A stretch of DNA of 64,000 nucleotides from contig NZ_CADIJV010000010.1 of the NCBI RefSeq assembly GCF_902859765.1, forward strand, positions 98,869-162,868. Direction: 5' to 3'. Positions 17,735 to 25,618 of the stretch are shown in pieces. Origin of the DNA: Achromobacter pulmonis. GTDB lineage: Bacteria > Pseudomonadota > Gammaproteobacteria > Burkholderiales > Burkholderiaceae_B. A program made the translations under genes and the position numbers. The notes below the pieces were generated by a model. It had not been told where the DNA came from, searched no databases, and worked only from the letters and a program-made list of their open reading frames with translations. Position 1 is the first letter of the stretch. Each line of letters starts with the position of its first letter.

Positions 17735-18952
17735 ATGGAATTGCACGCACGCGGGCTGGCCGCAGGCTTGTGTCTGGGCGCAGCGCTGTTGGGTCAGGCG
17801 TATGCGGCGGATAAACCGCCAGTGAAGATCGGCGTCCTGACCGACATGTCGGGCACTTACGCCGGCATGGGCGGGCCCGGTTCGGTGGCGGCGGCGCAGC
17901 TGGCCATCGACGATTGCCTGGCCGCGGAATGCAAGGGCATGAAGATCGAACTGGTGTCGGCCGACAACCAGAACAAGGCCGACGTGGGCGCGGCCAAGGC
18001 GCGCGAGTGGTTCGACCGCGACGGCGTCACCGCCATCGCCGACCTGACCAATTCGGCCGTGGCGCTGGCGGTGCAGGGCATCGCGCGCGAGAAGAACAAG
18101 GTGGTGATGTTCTCCGGTCCGGCCACCACGGCCCTGACCAACAAAGAGTGCTCGCCGGTCGGTTTCCATTGGATGTTCGACACCTACTCGCAGTCCGCCG
18201 GCGGCGCCAAGGCCACGGTCAAGGCGGGCGGCAAGTCCTGGTACTTCATCACCGTCGATTACGCCTTCGGCCATTCGCTCGAGGCCGACACCGCCAAGGC
18301 CGTCAAGGCGCTGGGCGGCACGGTCGTCGGCAGCGTGCGCCATCCGCTCAACGCGCCGGATTTTGCGTCCTACCTGCTGCAGGCGCAAAGCTCCAAGGCG
18401 CAGGTGGTGGCGCTGGCCAACGGCGGCCAGGACACGGTCAACGCGGTCAAGCAGGCGCGCGAGTTCGGCATCGTGGCCGGCGGCCAGCGCCTGGTGTCGC
18501 TGCTGATCTTCCTGTCCGACCTGCGCGCGCTGGGGCTCGAAAGCGCCCAGGGCCTGTCGTACGTGGACGGCTTCTACTGGGATTACGACGACGCCACGCG
18601 TCAGTGGTCGGCGCGCTTCGAGAAGGCCTTCCGTGGCCTGAAACCGACCATGACGCAGGCCGGCGTGTATTCCAGCGTGCTGCATTACCTGCGCGCGGTG
18701 GCGGCTTCGGGCAGCACCGACGGCAAGGTGGTCGCGGACAAGATGCGCGCGCTGCCGATCAAGGATCCGATCATGCGCAACGCCTCGATCCGTCCCGATG
18801 GCCGCGTGATCCACGACATGTATCTGTATGAAGTGAAGAAGCCGTCCGAATCCAAGGGCGGTTGGGACTATTCCAAGCTGGTGGCGACCATTCCGGCGTC
18901 CGAGGCTTTCCAGCCGCTGGCCGATTCGACCTGCCCGCTGGTGCAGAAGTAA
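17735..18952 (+). CDS. ABC transporter substrate-binding protein, branched-chain amino acid (LivK) type
   Basis: 405 residues. A signal peptide (LAAGLCLGAALLGQAYA|ADK) is followed by a Leu/Ile/Val-binding-protein type I fold: VKIGVLTDMSGTYAGMGGPG, DNQNKADVGAAKAREW, and YFITVDYAFGHSLEADT. A good CAGGAG site precedes ATG 17735. No permease or ATPase genes are nearby, so it must use a transporter encoded elsewhere, or act as a sensor. It shares a promoter region with the divergent LysR gene and lies directly before mmsA, which suggests a valine- or propanoate-related ligand. Confidence 0.9.
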   Translation: MELHARGLAAGLCLGAALLGQAYAADKPPVKIGVLTDMSGTYAGMGGPGSVAAAQLAIDDCLAAECKGMKIELVSADNQNKADVGAAKAREWFDRDGVTAIADLTNSAVALAVQGIAREKNKVVMFSGPATTALTNKECSPVGFHWMFDTYSQSAGGAKATVKAGGKSWYFITVDYAFGHSLEADTAKAVKALGGTVVGSVRHPLNAPDFASYLLQAQSSKAQVVALANGGQDTVNAVKQAREFGIVAGGQRLVSLLIFLSDLRALGLESAQGLSYVDGFYWDYDDATRQWSARFEKAFRGLKPTMTQAGVYSSVLHYLRAVAASGSTDGKVVADKMRALPIKDPIMRNASIRPDGRVIHDMYLYEVKKPSESKGGWDYSKLVATIPASEAFQPLADSTCPLVQK

Positions 18953-18958
18953 GGCGTG

Positions 18959-18984
18959 GCGCCGCCGGGGCAGTCCGGCGGCGC
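18959..18984 (+). other. Intercistronic hairpin between the binding-protein gene and mmsA
   Basis: A perfect 10-bp GC stem (18959-18968 with 18975-18984, arm GCGCCGCCGG) with a 6-base loop begins 6 bases after the stop. No T run follows. It is more likely an mRNA-stabilising or partial-termination hairpin than a full terminator. Confidence 0.7.
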
Positions 18985-19046
18985 CCGCGCGAGATCCAAG
19001 AACGCGGATTCCATCCGCATCGACTATGCAGTGTGAGGAGCATCAA

Positions 19047-20540
19047 ATGAGTGAAGTCCCCCGCGTTCCGCTATTGATCGGCGGCAAGCTCGTACAGTCC
19101 AAGACCACCGAATGGCGTGACGTGATCAACCCCGCCACCCAGGAGGTCGTGGCCAAGGTGCCCTTCGCCACGCGCGAGGAACTGGACGAGGCCATCGCCA
19201 ATGCCAAGGAAGCCTTCAAGACCTGGCGCAACAGCGGCCAGGGCCTGCGCATGCGCGTTATGCTGAAGTTCCAGGAATTGCTGCGCGCCAACACCGGCAA
19301 GCTGGCCGAGATGATCACCCGCGAGCACGGCAAGACCCTGCCGGATGCCGAAGGCGAGGTCGGCCGCGGCCTGGAAGTGGTCGAGCACGCTTGCTCGATC
19401 GCCAACCTGCAACTGGGCGAATACGCCGAGAACGCCGCCTCCGGCATTGACGTCTACACCCTGATCCAGCCGCTGGGCGTGTGCGCCGGCATCACCGCGT
19501 TCAATTTTCCGGTGATGCTGCCGTGCTTCATGTTCCCGATCGCAGTGGCCTGCGGCAATACCTTTGTGCTCAAGCCGTCCGAGCAGGACCCGACCGCGTC
19601 GCTGTTCCTGGCCCAGCTGGCGCTGGAAGCCGGCCTGCCGCCGGGCGTGCTGAACGTGGTGCATGGCGGCCCGGATACCGCCAACGGCCTGTGCGAGCAT
19701 CCTGACATCAAGGCGGTGTCGTTCATCGGTTCAACCCGCGTCGGCACCGAGATCTACAACCGCGCCTCGGCCGCCGGCAAGCGCTGCCAGTCGATGATGG
19801 GCGCCAAGAACCACTGCGTGATCCTGCCGGACGCCGATCCGGACGTGGCGCTGAACCAACTGGTGGGGGCGGCCTTCGGCGCCGCCGGCCAGCGCTGCAT
19901 GGCTTCTTCCGTCGCCGTGCTGGTGGGCGACGCCCGCAACTGGCTGCCTGATTTCGTCGAGCGCGCCAAGAAGCTCAAGGTCAATTCGGGTATGGATCGC
20001 GCCGCCGACCTGGGCCCGCTGGTGTCGCCGAATGCCAAGAAGCGTGTCGAAAGCCTGATCCAGAAGGGCGTGGACGAAGGCGCCAAGCTGCTGCTGGACG
20101 GCCGCAATCTGAAGGTCGCCGGTTTCGAGCAGGGCAACTTCGTTGGCCCGACCGTGTTCGACGGCGTGACCGAAAACATGACCATCTACACCGAGGAGAT
20201 CTTCGGCCCGGTGCTGTGCGTGGTGGGCGTGGAGACGCTGGAAGAGGCGGTCGAATTCGTCAACCGCAATCCCAATGGCAACGGTGTCGCGCTGTTCACG
20301 CAGGACGGCGGCGCGGCGCGTTACTTCCAGAACAACATCGACGTCGGCCAGGTCGGCATCAACGTGCCGATTCCGGTGCCGGTGGCCTGGTTCAGCTTTA
20401 CCGGTTCGCGCGGCTCGAAGCTGGGCGACCTGGGCCCCAACGGCAAGCAGGCGGTGCAGTTCTGGACCCAGACCAAGACGGTCACGGCGCGCTGGTCGGC
20501 GCATGCCAAAACCGTGAACACCACGATCTCGATGCGCTGA
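19047..20540 (+). CDS. mmsA: Methylmalonate-semialdehyde dehydrogenase (CoA-acylating)
   Basis: 497 residues of the aldehyde dehydrogenase superfamily. It converts methylmalonate semialdehyde plus CoA and NAD to propionyl-CoA in valine (and thymine/inositol) catabolism. The nucleophile is Cys284 in GQRCMASS. The block AITAFNFPVMLPCFMFPIA-like (residues 148-166) and the C-terminal PVPVAWFSFTGSRGS are diagnostic for MmsA. Start ATG 19047 has GAGGAG at 19035-19040. An upstream in-frame ATG at 19026 lacks a site. The divergent LysR and the LIV-type binding protein before it fit a valine-linked unit. Confidence 0.95.
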   Translation: MSEVPRVPLLIGGKLVQSKTTEWRDVINPATQEVVAKVPFATREELDEAIANAKEAFKTWRNSGQGLRMRVMLKFQELLRANTGKLAEMITREHGKTLPDAEGEVGRGLEVVEHACSIANLQLGEYAENAASGIDVYTLIQPLGVCAGITAFNFPVMLPCFMFPIAVACGNTFVLKPSEQDPTASLFLAQLALEAGLPPGVLNVVHGGPDTANGLCEHPDIKAVSFIGSTRVGTEIYNRASAAGKRCQSMMGAKNHCVILPDADPDVALNQLVGAAFGAAGQRCMASSVAVLVGDARNWLPDFVERAKKLKVNSGMDRAADLGPLVSPNAKKRVESLIQKGVDEGAKLLLDGRNLKVAGFEQGNFVGPTVFDGVTENMTIYTEEIFGPVLCVVGVETLEEAVEFVNRNPNGNGVALFTQDGGAARYFQNNIDVGQVGINVPIPVPVAWFSFTGSRGSKLGDLGPNGKQAVQFWTQTKTVTARWSAHAKTVNTTISMR

Positions 20541-20545
20541 AAGAG

Positions 20546-20633
20546 GGACGCCTTGTGCCTAAGCTTATATTTATAAGTAATATATAAAGGCGTCCTTATT
20601 ACTTATAATTGGCCCGTCTACCAGGGGCCAATT
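20546..20633. promoter_or_regulatory. Nested palindromic leader of the CysB-like gene, with SD-sequestering hairpin
   Basis: Four perfect inverted repeats overlap here. GGACGCCTT/AAGGCGTCC is at 20546-20554 and 20587-20595. CTTATA-TT-TATAAG is at 20564-20577. A 12-bp repeat is at 20571-20582 and 20597-20608. A 9-bp AATTGGCCC/GGGCCAATT is at 20607-20615 and 20625-20633. The last hairpin ends one base before the start codon and buries the AGGGG Shine-Dalgarno (20623-20627). The AT-rich repeats look like LysR-type operators, and the outer stem may also end mmsA transcription. Confidence 0.7.
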
Positions 20634-20634
20634 C

Positions 20635-21579
20635 ATGAACCTGCAGCAATTCCGTTTCGTGCGCGAAACCATCCGGCGCGACTTCAACCTGACCGAAGCC
20701 GCCCGGATGCTCTATACCTCCCAGCCGGGCGTGTCCAAGGCGATCATCGAGTTCGAGGACGAGCTCGGCATCAAGATCTTCGAACGCCACGGCAAGCGCA
20801 TCAAGGGGCTGACCAAGCCCGGCCTGGCGGTGTCCCAGGTGATCGACCGCATCATGCGCGAGGTCGACAACCTGAAGAAGGTCAGCGACGAGTTCGCGCG
20901 CCGCGACGAAGGCGGGCTGGTGATCGCCTGCACCCACACCCAGGCGCGCTATCTGCTGCCGCGCGTGATCCCGGCGTTCCGCAAGCAATTCCCCAAGGTG
21001 CACCTGTCGCTGGCCGAAGGCAGCCCCGCGCAACTGGCGGAAATGGTGCTGCACGAGCAGGCCGACCTGGCGCTGGCGACCGAGTCGCTGGCCTTGACGC
21101 CGGGGCTGGCGACCCTGCCGGTCTACGCCTGGGAGCATACCGTGGTGGTGCGGCCCGATCACCCGCTGGCCGAGCTGACCTCCAGTGCGGCCAAGCGCCT
21201 GTCGCTGGCGCAACTGGCCGAATATCCCATCGTCACCTACGACCGCGCCTTCACCGGCCGCAGCACGATCGACGAGATCTTCGCCAACCAGGGGGTTCAT
21301 CCCGATATCGTCCTGGAAGCCATTGATGCCGACGTGATCAAGACTTACGTGGATGTGGGCCTGGGCATCGGCATCATTGCCGGGGTGGCTTATGACCCGC
21401 GGCGCGATTCGAACCTGGTGGGGCTGCCCGTGGGCCACTTGTTCGGCACGCACACCACGCGCGTGGGCGTCAAGGCCGGCGTGTTCCTGCGGGACTATGT
21501 GTACACCTTCCTGGAAATGCTGGCGCCGTCCCTGACCCGCGCGGTCGTGACCGACGCGGTGCAGGGCACGCCGAAATAG
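20635..21579 (+). CDS. CysB-like LysR-family regulator
   Basis: 314 residues. The start MNLQQFRFVRETIRRDFNLTEAA and the segment TSQPGVSKAIIEFEDELGI are characteristic of the CysB/Cbl branch of the LysR family. These regulate sulfate and organosulfur assimilation with acetylserine or adenylylsulfate as effectors. The effector domain begins near residue 93 (LVIACTHTQARYLLP), and the TYDRAFTGRSTID and LGIGIIAGVAYDP blocks match the family. No cys genes are adjacent. Its leader is strongly palindromic and occludes the ribosome site, suggesting autoregulation. A terminator follows. Confidence 0.9.
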   Translation: MNLQQFRFVRETIRRDFNLTEAARMLYTSQPGVSKAIIEFEDELGIKIFERHGKRIKGLTKPGLAVSQVIDRIMREVDNLKKVSDEFARRDEGGLVIACTHTQARYLLPRVIPAFRKQFPKVHLSLAEGSPAQLAEMVLHEQADLALATESLALTPGLATLPVYAWEHTVVVRPDHPLAELTSSAAKRLSLAQLAEYPIVTYDRAFTGRSTIDEIFANQGVHPDIVLEAIDADVIKTYVDVGLGIGIIAGVAYDPRRDSNLVGLPVGHLFGTHTTRVGVKAGVFLRDYVYTFLEMLAPSLTRAVVTDAVQGTPK

Positions 21580-21616
21580 CAGGGCCCCAGACGCCGGCAC
21601 GCAGGCGGTTTTCCCC

Positions 21617-21647
21617 AGGCGGTTCCCCATTCGGGAGCCGCCTTTTT
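21617..21647 (+). terminator. Rho-independent terminator after the CysB-like gene
   Basis: A stem 21617-21627 with 21633-21643 (AGGCGGTTCCC/GGGAGCCGCCT, one G-U pair) has a 5-base loop and is followed by five T. Confidence 0.9.
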
Positions 21648-21759
21648 CTTGCCTGGTCCGGGGGCGGCGGGCCCCAGCCGGCAGCGCGGCTGGGGCGGAC
21701 TCGCTATCCCTTCGCGCAAGCTCATTAAAATTATTAAATAAGAACTGATCTCATTTGAG

Positions 21760-21790
21760 TTGACTAAAAAATAGGAATCATTATCATTAC
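21760..21790 (+). promoter_or_regulatory. Promoter with Fur-box-like element before the DUF2325 gene
   Basis: TTGACT (21760-21765), a 16-base spacer and TATCAT (21782-21787) form a promoter. Overlapping it, GGAATCATTATCATTAC (21774-21790) matches the Fur consensus well: AATCATTATC is identical to the right half of the 19-bp box, and the reverse strand reads AATGATAATGATT with one mismatch to the consensus. The surrounding 60 bases are markedly AT-rich. This suggests iron repression. Confidence 0.65.
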
Positions 21791-21823
21791 ATCCAGTCTC
21801 TCAACGACCCAGTGAGGTTCAAC

Positions 21824-22147
21824 ATGACGGCAGGATTGAGTGCAGTGGTAGTCGGCGCCGACAGGCTCGGCAACATCCCGGATCTGCTCAAAGGACACAA
21901 TATTTCGATCACGCACCACATCAGCGGCCGTGATCCCTCGCACCAGAAGAAAACGTTGCAGTTGCCCTCCGGCACCCAGCTGGTCATCCTGCTGACGGAT
22001 TTCCTGGGTCACAACGTCATGAAGACCTTCCGCAATGCGGCCCAGCGCGGCGGTATCCGGGTGGTGGCTTGTCGCCGCTCGGTGTGCAGCATGCAGCAGG
22101 CCCTGCAGCAGTGCGGCCTGTGCGCGGGCGTCGCGGCCGTCCATTGA
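21824..22147 (+). CDS. DUF2325 small cytoplasmic protein, predicted iron-regulated
   Basis: 107 residues. The fold-like pattern VVVGADRLGNIPDLL...HHISGRDP...LVILLTDFLGHNVMKTFRNAAQRGG is that of the DUF2325 family, a Rossmann-like small protein of unknown function. The C-terminus carries four Cys (CRRSVCSM..QQCGLC) in 25 residues, which could bind a metal. Start ATG 21824 follows a GTGAGG site; a GTG at 21812 lies inside that site and is rejected. The promoter overlaps a Fur-like box. No haem or siderophore genes are adjacent. Confidence 0.8.
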   Translation: MTAGLSAVVVGADRLGNIPDLLKGHNISITHHISGRDPSHQKKTLQLPSGTQLVILLTDFLGHNVMKTFRNAAQRGGIRVVACRRSVCSMQQALQQCGLCAGVAAVH

Positions 22148-22225
22148 TTCCTGTGCGCCGCCCGCAAGATTGACAAACTGGGGAGGCCGCAAAGGCCCGC
22201 GGCCCCGGGCCGCGAAGAGGAAAAA

Positions 22226-22257
22226 CGCCGCCGGACTGGAAAGTCCGGCGGCGTTTT
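22226..22257. terminator. Bidirectional terminator between the DUF2325 and NlpC/P60 genes
   Basis: A perfect 12-bp stem (22226-22237 with 22242-22253) has a GGAA loop, an A run on the left and TTTT on the right, so it can end transcripts from both strands. The two genes converge on it. Confidence 0.92.
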
Positions 22258-22347
22258 GCTGTTCAGGGCGGTCGTGCGTGTTCGCCGCAGGGGCCGCGGT
22301 ATGGTGGATGGCGCCGGGCCGGCCGGCTGGTCAGAATGCCGGGGCGT

Positions 22348-23010
22348 TCAGTTGGAGGCGCGCGCCGTGGCGACGAGGCTGGTGTCGATGCGGCGGGCGC
22401 CGTTGTAGCGCTTGGACCAGTAGGCCAGGGTCATGTTCTCGACGCGCACCACGCCGCCGGAACTGGGGGAGTGCACGAAGCGGTCGTCGCCCAGGTAGAT
22501 GCCGACGTGGGAGTAGCGGCGGCCCATGGTGTTGAAGAAGACCAGATCGCCGGCCTTGAGTTCGCTCTTGGAGACGGAAACGCCTTGCTGGGCGATTTCG
22601 GCGGCATTGCGGGGCAGCTTCAGGCCCAGCGAGCGTTCGGCGGTATAGGTCACCAGGCCGCTGCAATCGAACCCGGTATCGGGTGAGTTGCCGCCAAAGC
22701 GGTAGCGGATGCCCAGGTAGTTGAGTGCTTCGCTGACCAGCGCGTTGTCGCTGCTGACGCCGCTGGCCTGGCTGCGCTGGCGCTCGCGTTTGAATTTCTG
22801 CACCACCAGCATACCGATGGGATCGTCCGCGGTGGCGACCCATTCGGTTTCGTAGGGATCGATCTCGGACGTGTAGGCGCTGGATTTCTGATGTGTGCCC
22901 GCACAACCCGCCAGACCCGCGACGCACGCCGCCAGCGCCAGCAAACGCAGACCGCGGTTTGCCTGGCCAGAGGGGGAGTTCAGTCGCGCGTTGGTGGAGT
23001 GTCGATGCAT
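22348..23010 (-). CDS. NlpC/P60-family peptidoglycan hydrolase, lipoprotein
   Basis: 220 residues. A lipoprotein signal ends in LAGLAGC (lipid Cys36). The NlpC/P60 Cys peptidase domain has the nucleophile in GFDCSGLV (Cys116), and His168 (YSHVGIYLGDDRF) and His180 (FVHSPS) complete the site. Such enzymes (Spr/MepS-like) cut peptide crosslinks in peptidoglycan, from the inner leaflet of the outer membrane. ATG 23010 gives the more compact signal. ATG 23055 is an alternative that adds 15 residues. The Arg-rich segment VQKFKRERQRSQ lies between the lipid anchor and the catalytic domain. Confidence 0.9.
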   Translation of the reverse strand: MHRHSTNARLNSPSGQANRGLRLLALAACVAGLAGCAGTHQKSSAYTSEIDPYETEWVATADDPIGMLVVQKFKRERQRSQASGVSSDNALVSEALNYLGIRYRFGGNSPDTGFDCSGLVTYTAERSLGLKLPRNAAEIAQQGVSVSKSELKAGDLVFFNTMGRRYSHVGIYLGDDRFVHSPSSGGVVRVENMTLAYWSKRYNGARRIDTSLVATARASN

Positions 23011-23157
23011 TCGCCTGGGGAAGGTCGCGGCGCAACTCAGGCGTTCAGCTGTCATAAAGCGTCAAAAACGCTGAAAAACATCTGAACGGCTGGAATCAAG
23101 CAGCCAACCAACGGATACGTTATGTACAACTTCGCGGGGATTCTACCAAACTTTTAA

Positions 23158-23182
23158 GACTGGTTCGTTACTGTAACCAGTC
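23158..23182. promoter_or_regulatory. Inverted repeat upstream of prpE
   Basis: A perfect 8-9-8 dyad GACTGGTT...AACCAGTC is at 23158-23165 and 23175-23182. Its centre contains a second perfect dyad, GTTAC-T-GTAAC (23167-23177). It lies 143 bases before the prpE start, in the space shared with the divergent NlpC/P60 gene. It may be an operator, but no cognate regulator is adjacent. Confidence 0.5.
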
Positions 23183-23324
23183 CGGCGCCCGTGCGGCGTG
23201 GACGCGTGGCAGAATTTTTTGACTTGTGGCAAGCCTGGTGCAAGGTTTGCCAACCAAAATGACCGAAGGATTCAAAAAGAAAGCAATCAGCCATAAGGCG
23301 TATGCACGATACCAGGAGACAAAA

Positions 23325-25214
23325 ATGCAAAAAACCAGGGATTTCCATTACCGCTCGGTTCATGACCGCGATGCCTTCTGGCGCGAGCAGGCGGGCCGGG
23401 TGCACTGGGAAACGCCGTTCGAGTCCGTCCTGGACTTCTCCCGGCCGCCATTCGCCAAGTGGTTTGTGGGGGGCAGGACCAACCTCTGCTACAACGCCGT
23501 TGACCGTTGGCTGCCGACCCAGGCGGACAAGCCTGCCCTGATCTGGGTGTCGACCGAGGTCGAGCGTGAACGCGTGTATACCCGCCAGGAGGTTTACGAG
23601 GAGGTGAACGCCGCCGCGGCCATGCTGCGGGACCTCGGCGTGGAGCGCGGCGACCGCGTACTGGTCTATATGCCGATGGTGCCCGAGGCGGTTTTCACCA
23701 TGTTGGCCTGCGCCCGCATCGGCGCGGTGCATTCGGTGGTGTTCGGCGGGTTCGCGTCGGTCAATCTGGCGCAGCGTATCGATGATGCGGCGCCCAAGGT
23801 CATCGTGTGTACCGATGCGGGCTCGCGCGCGGGCAAGGTGGTGCCCTACAAGCCCCTGCTGGACCGGGCGCTTGCGCTGTGCAAGACGCCGCCGGCCGCG
23901 GTGGTGGTATTCGACCGCGGCCTGGCGCCGTTCGAACCGGTGGCCGGGCGCGATCTGGACTATGCCACGTTGCGCGCCGCCCGGCGCGCAGCGCACGTGC
24001 CGGTCACCTGGCTGGAGTCGTCCGAGCCCAGCTATATCCTCTATACGTCGGGCACCACCGGCAAGCCCAAGGGCGTGCAGCGCGACACGGGCGGCTACGC
24101 CGTGGCGCTGGCCTCGTCGATGGAATATCTGTTCAACGGCCAGGCCGGCGATACCTTCTTCTGCACCAGCGACATCGGCTGGGTGGTGGGGCATTCCTAT
24201 ATCGTGTACGGCCCGCTGATCGGTGGGCAGGCGACGGTGCTGTACGAGGGCACGCCGGTACGTCCGGACGGCGCCATCCTGTGGAAGCTGGTGGAGCAAT
24301 TCGGCGTCAACACGCTGTTCTCGGCGCCGACGGCGGTGCGGGTGCTCAAGCGCCAGGATCCGGCGCTGCTGAAAAAACATGACCTGTCGACCTTGCGGGC
24401 GGTGTACCTGGCCGGCGAGCCGCTGGACGAGCCCACCGCGCAGTGGATCTCCGAAGGGCTGGGCAAGCCCATCATCGACAACTATTGGCAGACCGAGTCC
24501 GGCTGGCCGATCCTGTCGGCGCAGCCGGGCGTCGAAACGGTGCCGACCCGTTTCGGCAGTCCGTCGTTTCCGGTCTACGGGTTCGACGCGCGCATCGTCA
24601 GCGAATCCAGCGGCGAGGATCTGGGGCCCGACCAGAAGGGCGTGGTGGCCATTGTGCCGCCGTTGCCGCCGGGCGCCATGTCGACCATCTGGGGCGATGA
24701 CGAGCGTTTCGTGCAGACCTATTTCACATCGATCCCGGGCCGCCAGGTGTATTCCACCTTCGACTGGGGGCTGGTCGACAAGGACGGCTACTGGTTCATC
24801 CTGGGCCGCACCGACGACGTGATCAACGTGGCCGGCCACCGCCTGGGCACGCGCGAGATCGAGGAATCCGTCAACAGCCACAGCGGCATCGCCGAGTGTG
24901 CCGTGGTGGGGATGGCCGATGCGCTCAAGGGGCAGGTGGCAATGGCGTTCGCCGTACTGAAGAATCCCGCGGCGGCGGAGACGGCGGAGGGCGCAAAGCA
25001 GCTGGAAGCGGATATCATGCGGCTGGTGGAAGATCAGCTGGGCGCGGTGGCGCGACCGGCCCGGATCCGGTTCGTGGGCGCCTTGCCCAAGACCCGTTCG
25101 GGCAAGGTGCTGCGCCGCGCCATTGTCGCGGTATGCGAAGGCCGCGATCCCGGCGACCTGACCACCATCGAAGATCCCACCGCCCTCGAACAGATCAAGG
25201 AGTCGCTGCAATGA
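23325..25214 (+). CDS. prpE: Propionate--CoA ligase
   Basis: 629 residues, matching PrpE (about 628). An AMP-forming ligase that turns propionate, CoA and ATP into propionyl-CoA. The adenylation loop [14 protein letters not shown] is followed by DIGWVVGHSYIVYGPL, and the C-terminal acetylatable Lys is in RSGKVLRR. Start ATG 23325 has a CAGGAG site. An in-frame stretch back to 23226 is not conserved-looking and is rejected. The rest of the methylcitrate cycle (prpBCD) is absent. The gene overlaps the following GlcG-like gene by 4 bases, so a propionate-uptake or redox role for its partners is suggested. Confidence 0.94.
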   Translation: MQKTRDFHYRSVHDRDAFWREQAGRVHWETPFESVLDFSRPPFAKWFVGGRTNLCYNAVDRWLPTQADKPALIWVSTEVERERVYTRQEVYEEVNAAAAMLRDLGVERGDRVLVYMPMVPEAVFTMLACARIGAVHSVVFGGFASVNLAQRIDDAAPKVIVCTDAGSRAGKVVPYKPLLDRALALCKTPPAAVVVFDRGLAPFEPVAGRDLDYATLRAARRAAHVPVTWLESSEPSYILYTSGTTGKPKGVQRDTGGYAVALASSMEYLFNGQAGDTFFCTSDIGWVVGHSYIVYGPLIGGQATVLYEGTPVRPDGAILWKLVEQFGVNTLFSAPTAVRVLKRQDPALLKKHDLSTLRAVYLAGEPLDEPTAQWISEGLGKPIIDNYWQTESGWPILSAQPGVETVPTRFGSPSFPVYGFDARIVSESSGEDLGPDQKGVVAIVPPLPPGAMSTIWGDDERFVQTYFTSIPGRQVYSTFDWGLVDKDGYWFILGRTDDVINVAGHRLGTREIEESVNSHSGIAECAVVGMADALKGQVAMAFAVLKNPAAAETAEGAKQLEADIMRLVEDQLGAVARPARIRFVGALPKTRSGKVLRRAIVAVCEGRDPGDLTTIEDPTALEQIKESLQ

Positions 25215-25618
25215 ATACCAAGCCGGTGCTGAACGCCGAAGACGTCAAGAAAATCCTGGCCGCGGCCGAAGCACACGCCCTGCAGAACAAGTGGGCCGTC
25301 ACCATCGCCGTGTCGGACGATGGCGGCCACCTGCTGGGCATGCTGCGGCTGGACGACGCCGCGCCGATTTCCGCGCACATCGCGCCGGCCAAGGCCAAGA
25401 CCGCGGCCCTGGGCCGGCGCGAATCGCGCGTCTACGAAGAGATCATCAACAACGGCCGCTATTCCTTCCTGTCGGCGCCGCTGATCGAAGGCATGCTGGA
25501 AGGCGGGGTGCCGATCGTGGCCAACGGCCACGTGGTGGGCGCCGTCGGCGTGTCGGGCGTGAAGTCGACCGAAGACGCCCTGATCGCCCAGGCGGGCATC
25601 GCCGCGCTGGGCCTGTGA
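25211..25618 (+). CDS. GlcG/HbpS-family protein (possible haem- or corrinoid-binding)
   Basis: 135 residues of the GlcG/HbpS fold: AEAHALQNKWAVTIAVSDDGG, then AKAKTAALGRRES and GGVPIVANGHVVGAVGVSG. Family members include GlcG of the glycolate operon and extracellular haem-binding HbpS, and the biochemical role is mostly unknown. No signal peptide is present, so it is cytoplasmic. It overlaps prpE by 4 bases (ATGA) and the next gene by 4 bases (GTGA), so stoichiometric translation with both is likely. Confidence 0.85.
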   Translation: MNTKPVLNAEDVKKILAAAEAHALQNKWAVTIAVSDDGGHLLGMLRLDDAAPISAHIAPAKAKTAALGRRESRVYEEIINNGRYSFLSAPLIEGMLEGGVPIVANGHVVGAVGVSGVKSTEDALIAQAGIAALGL

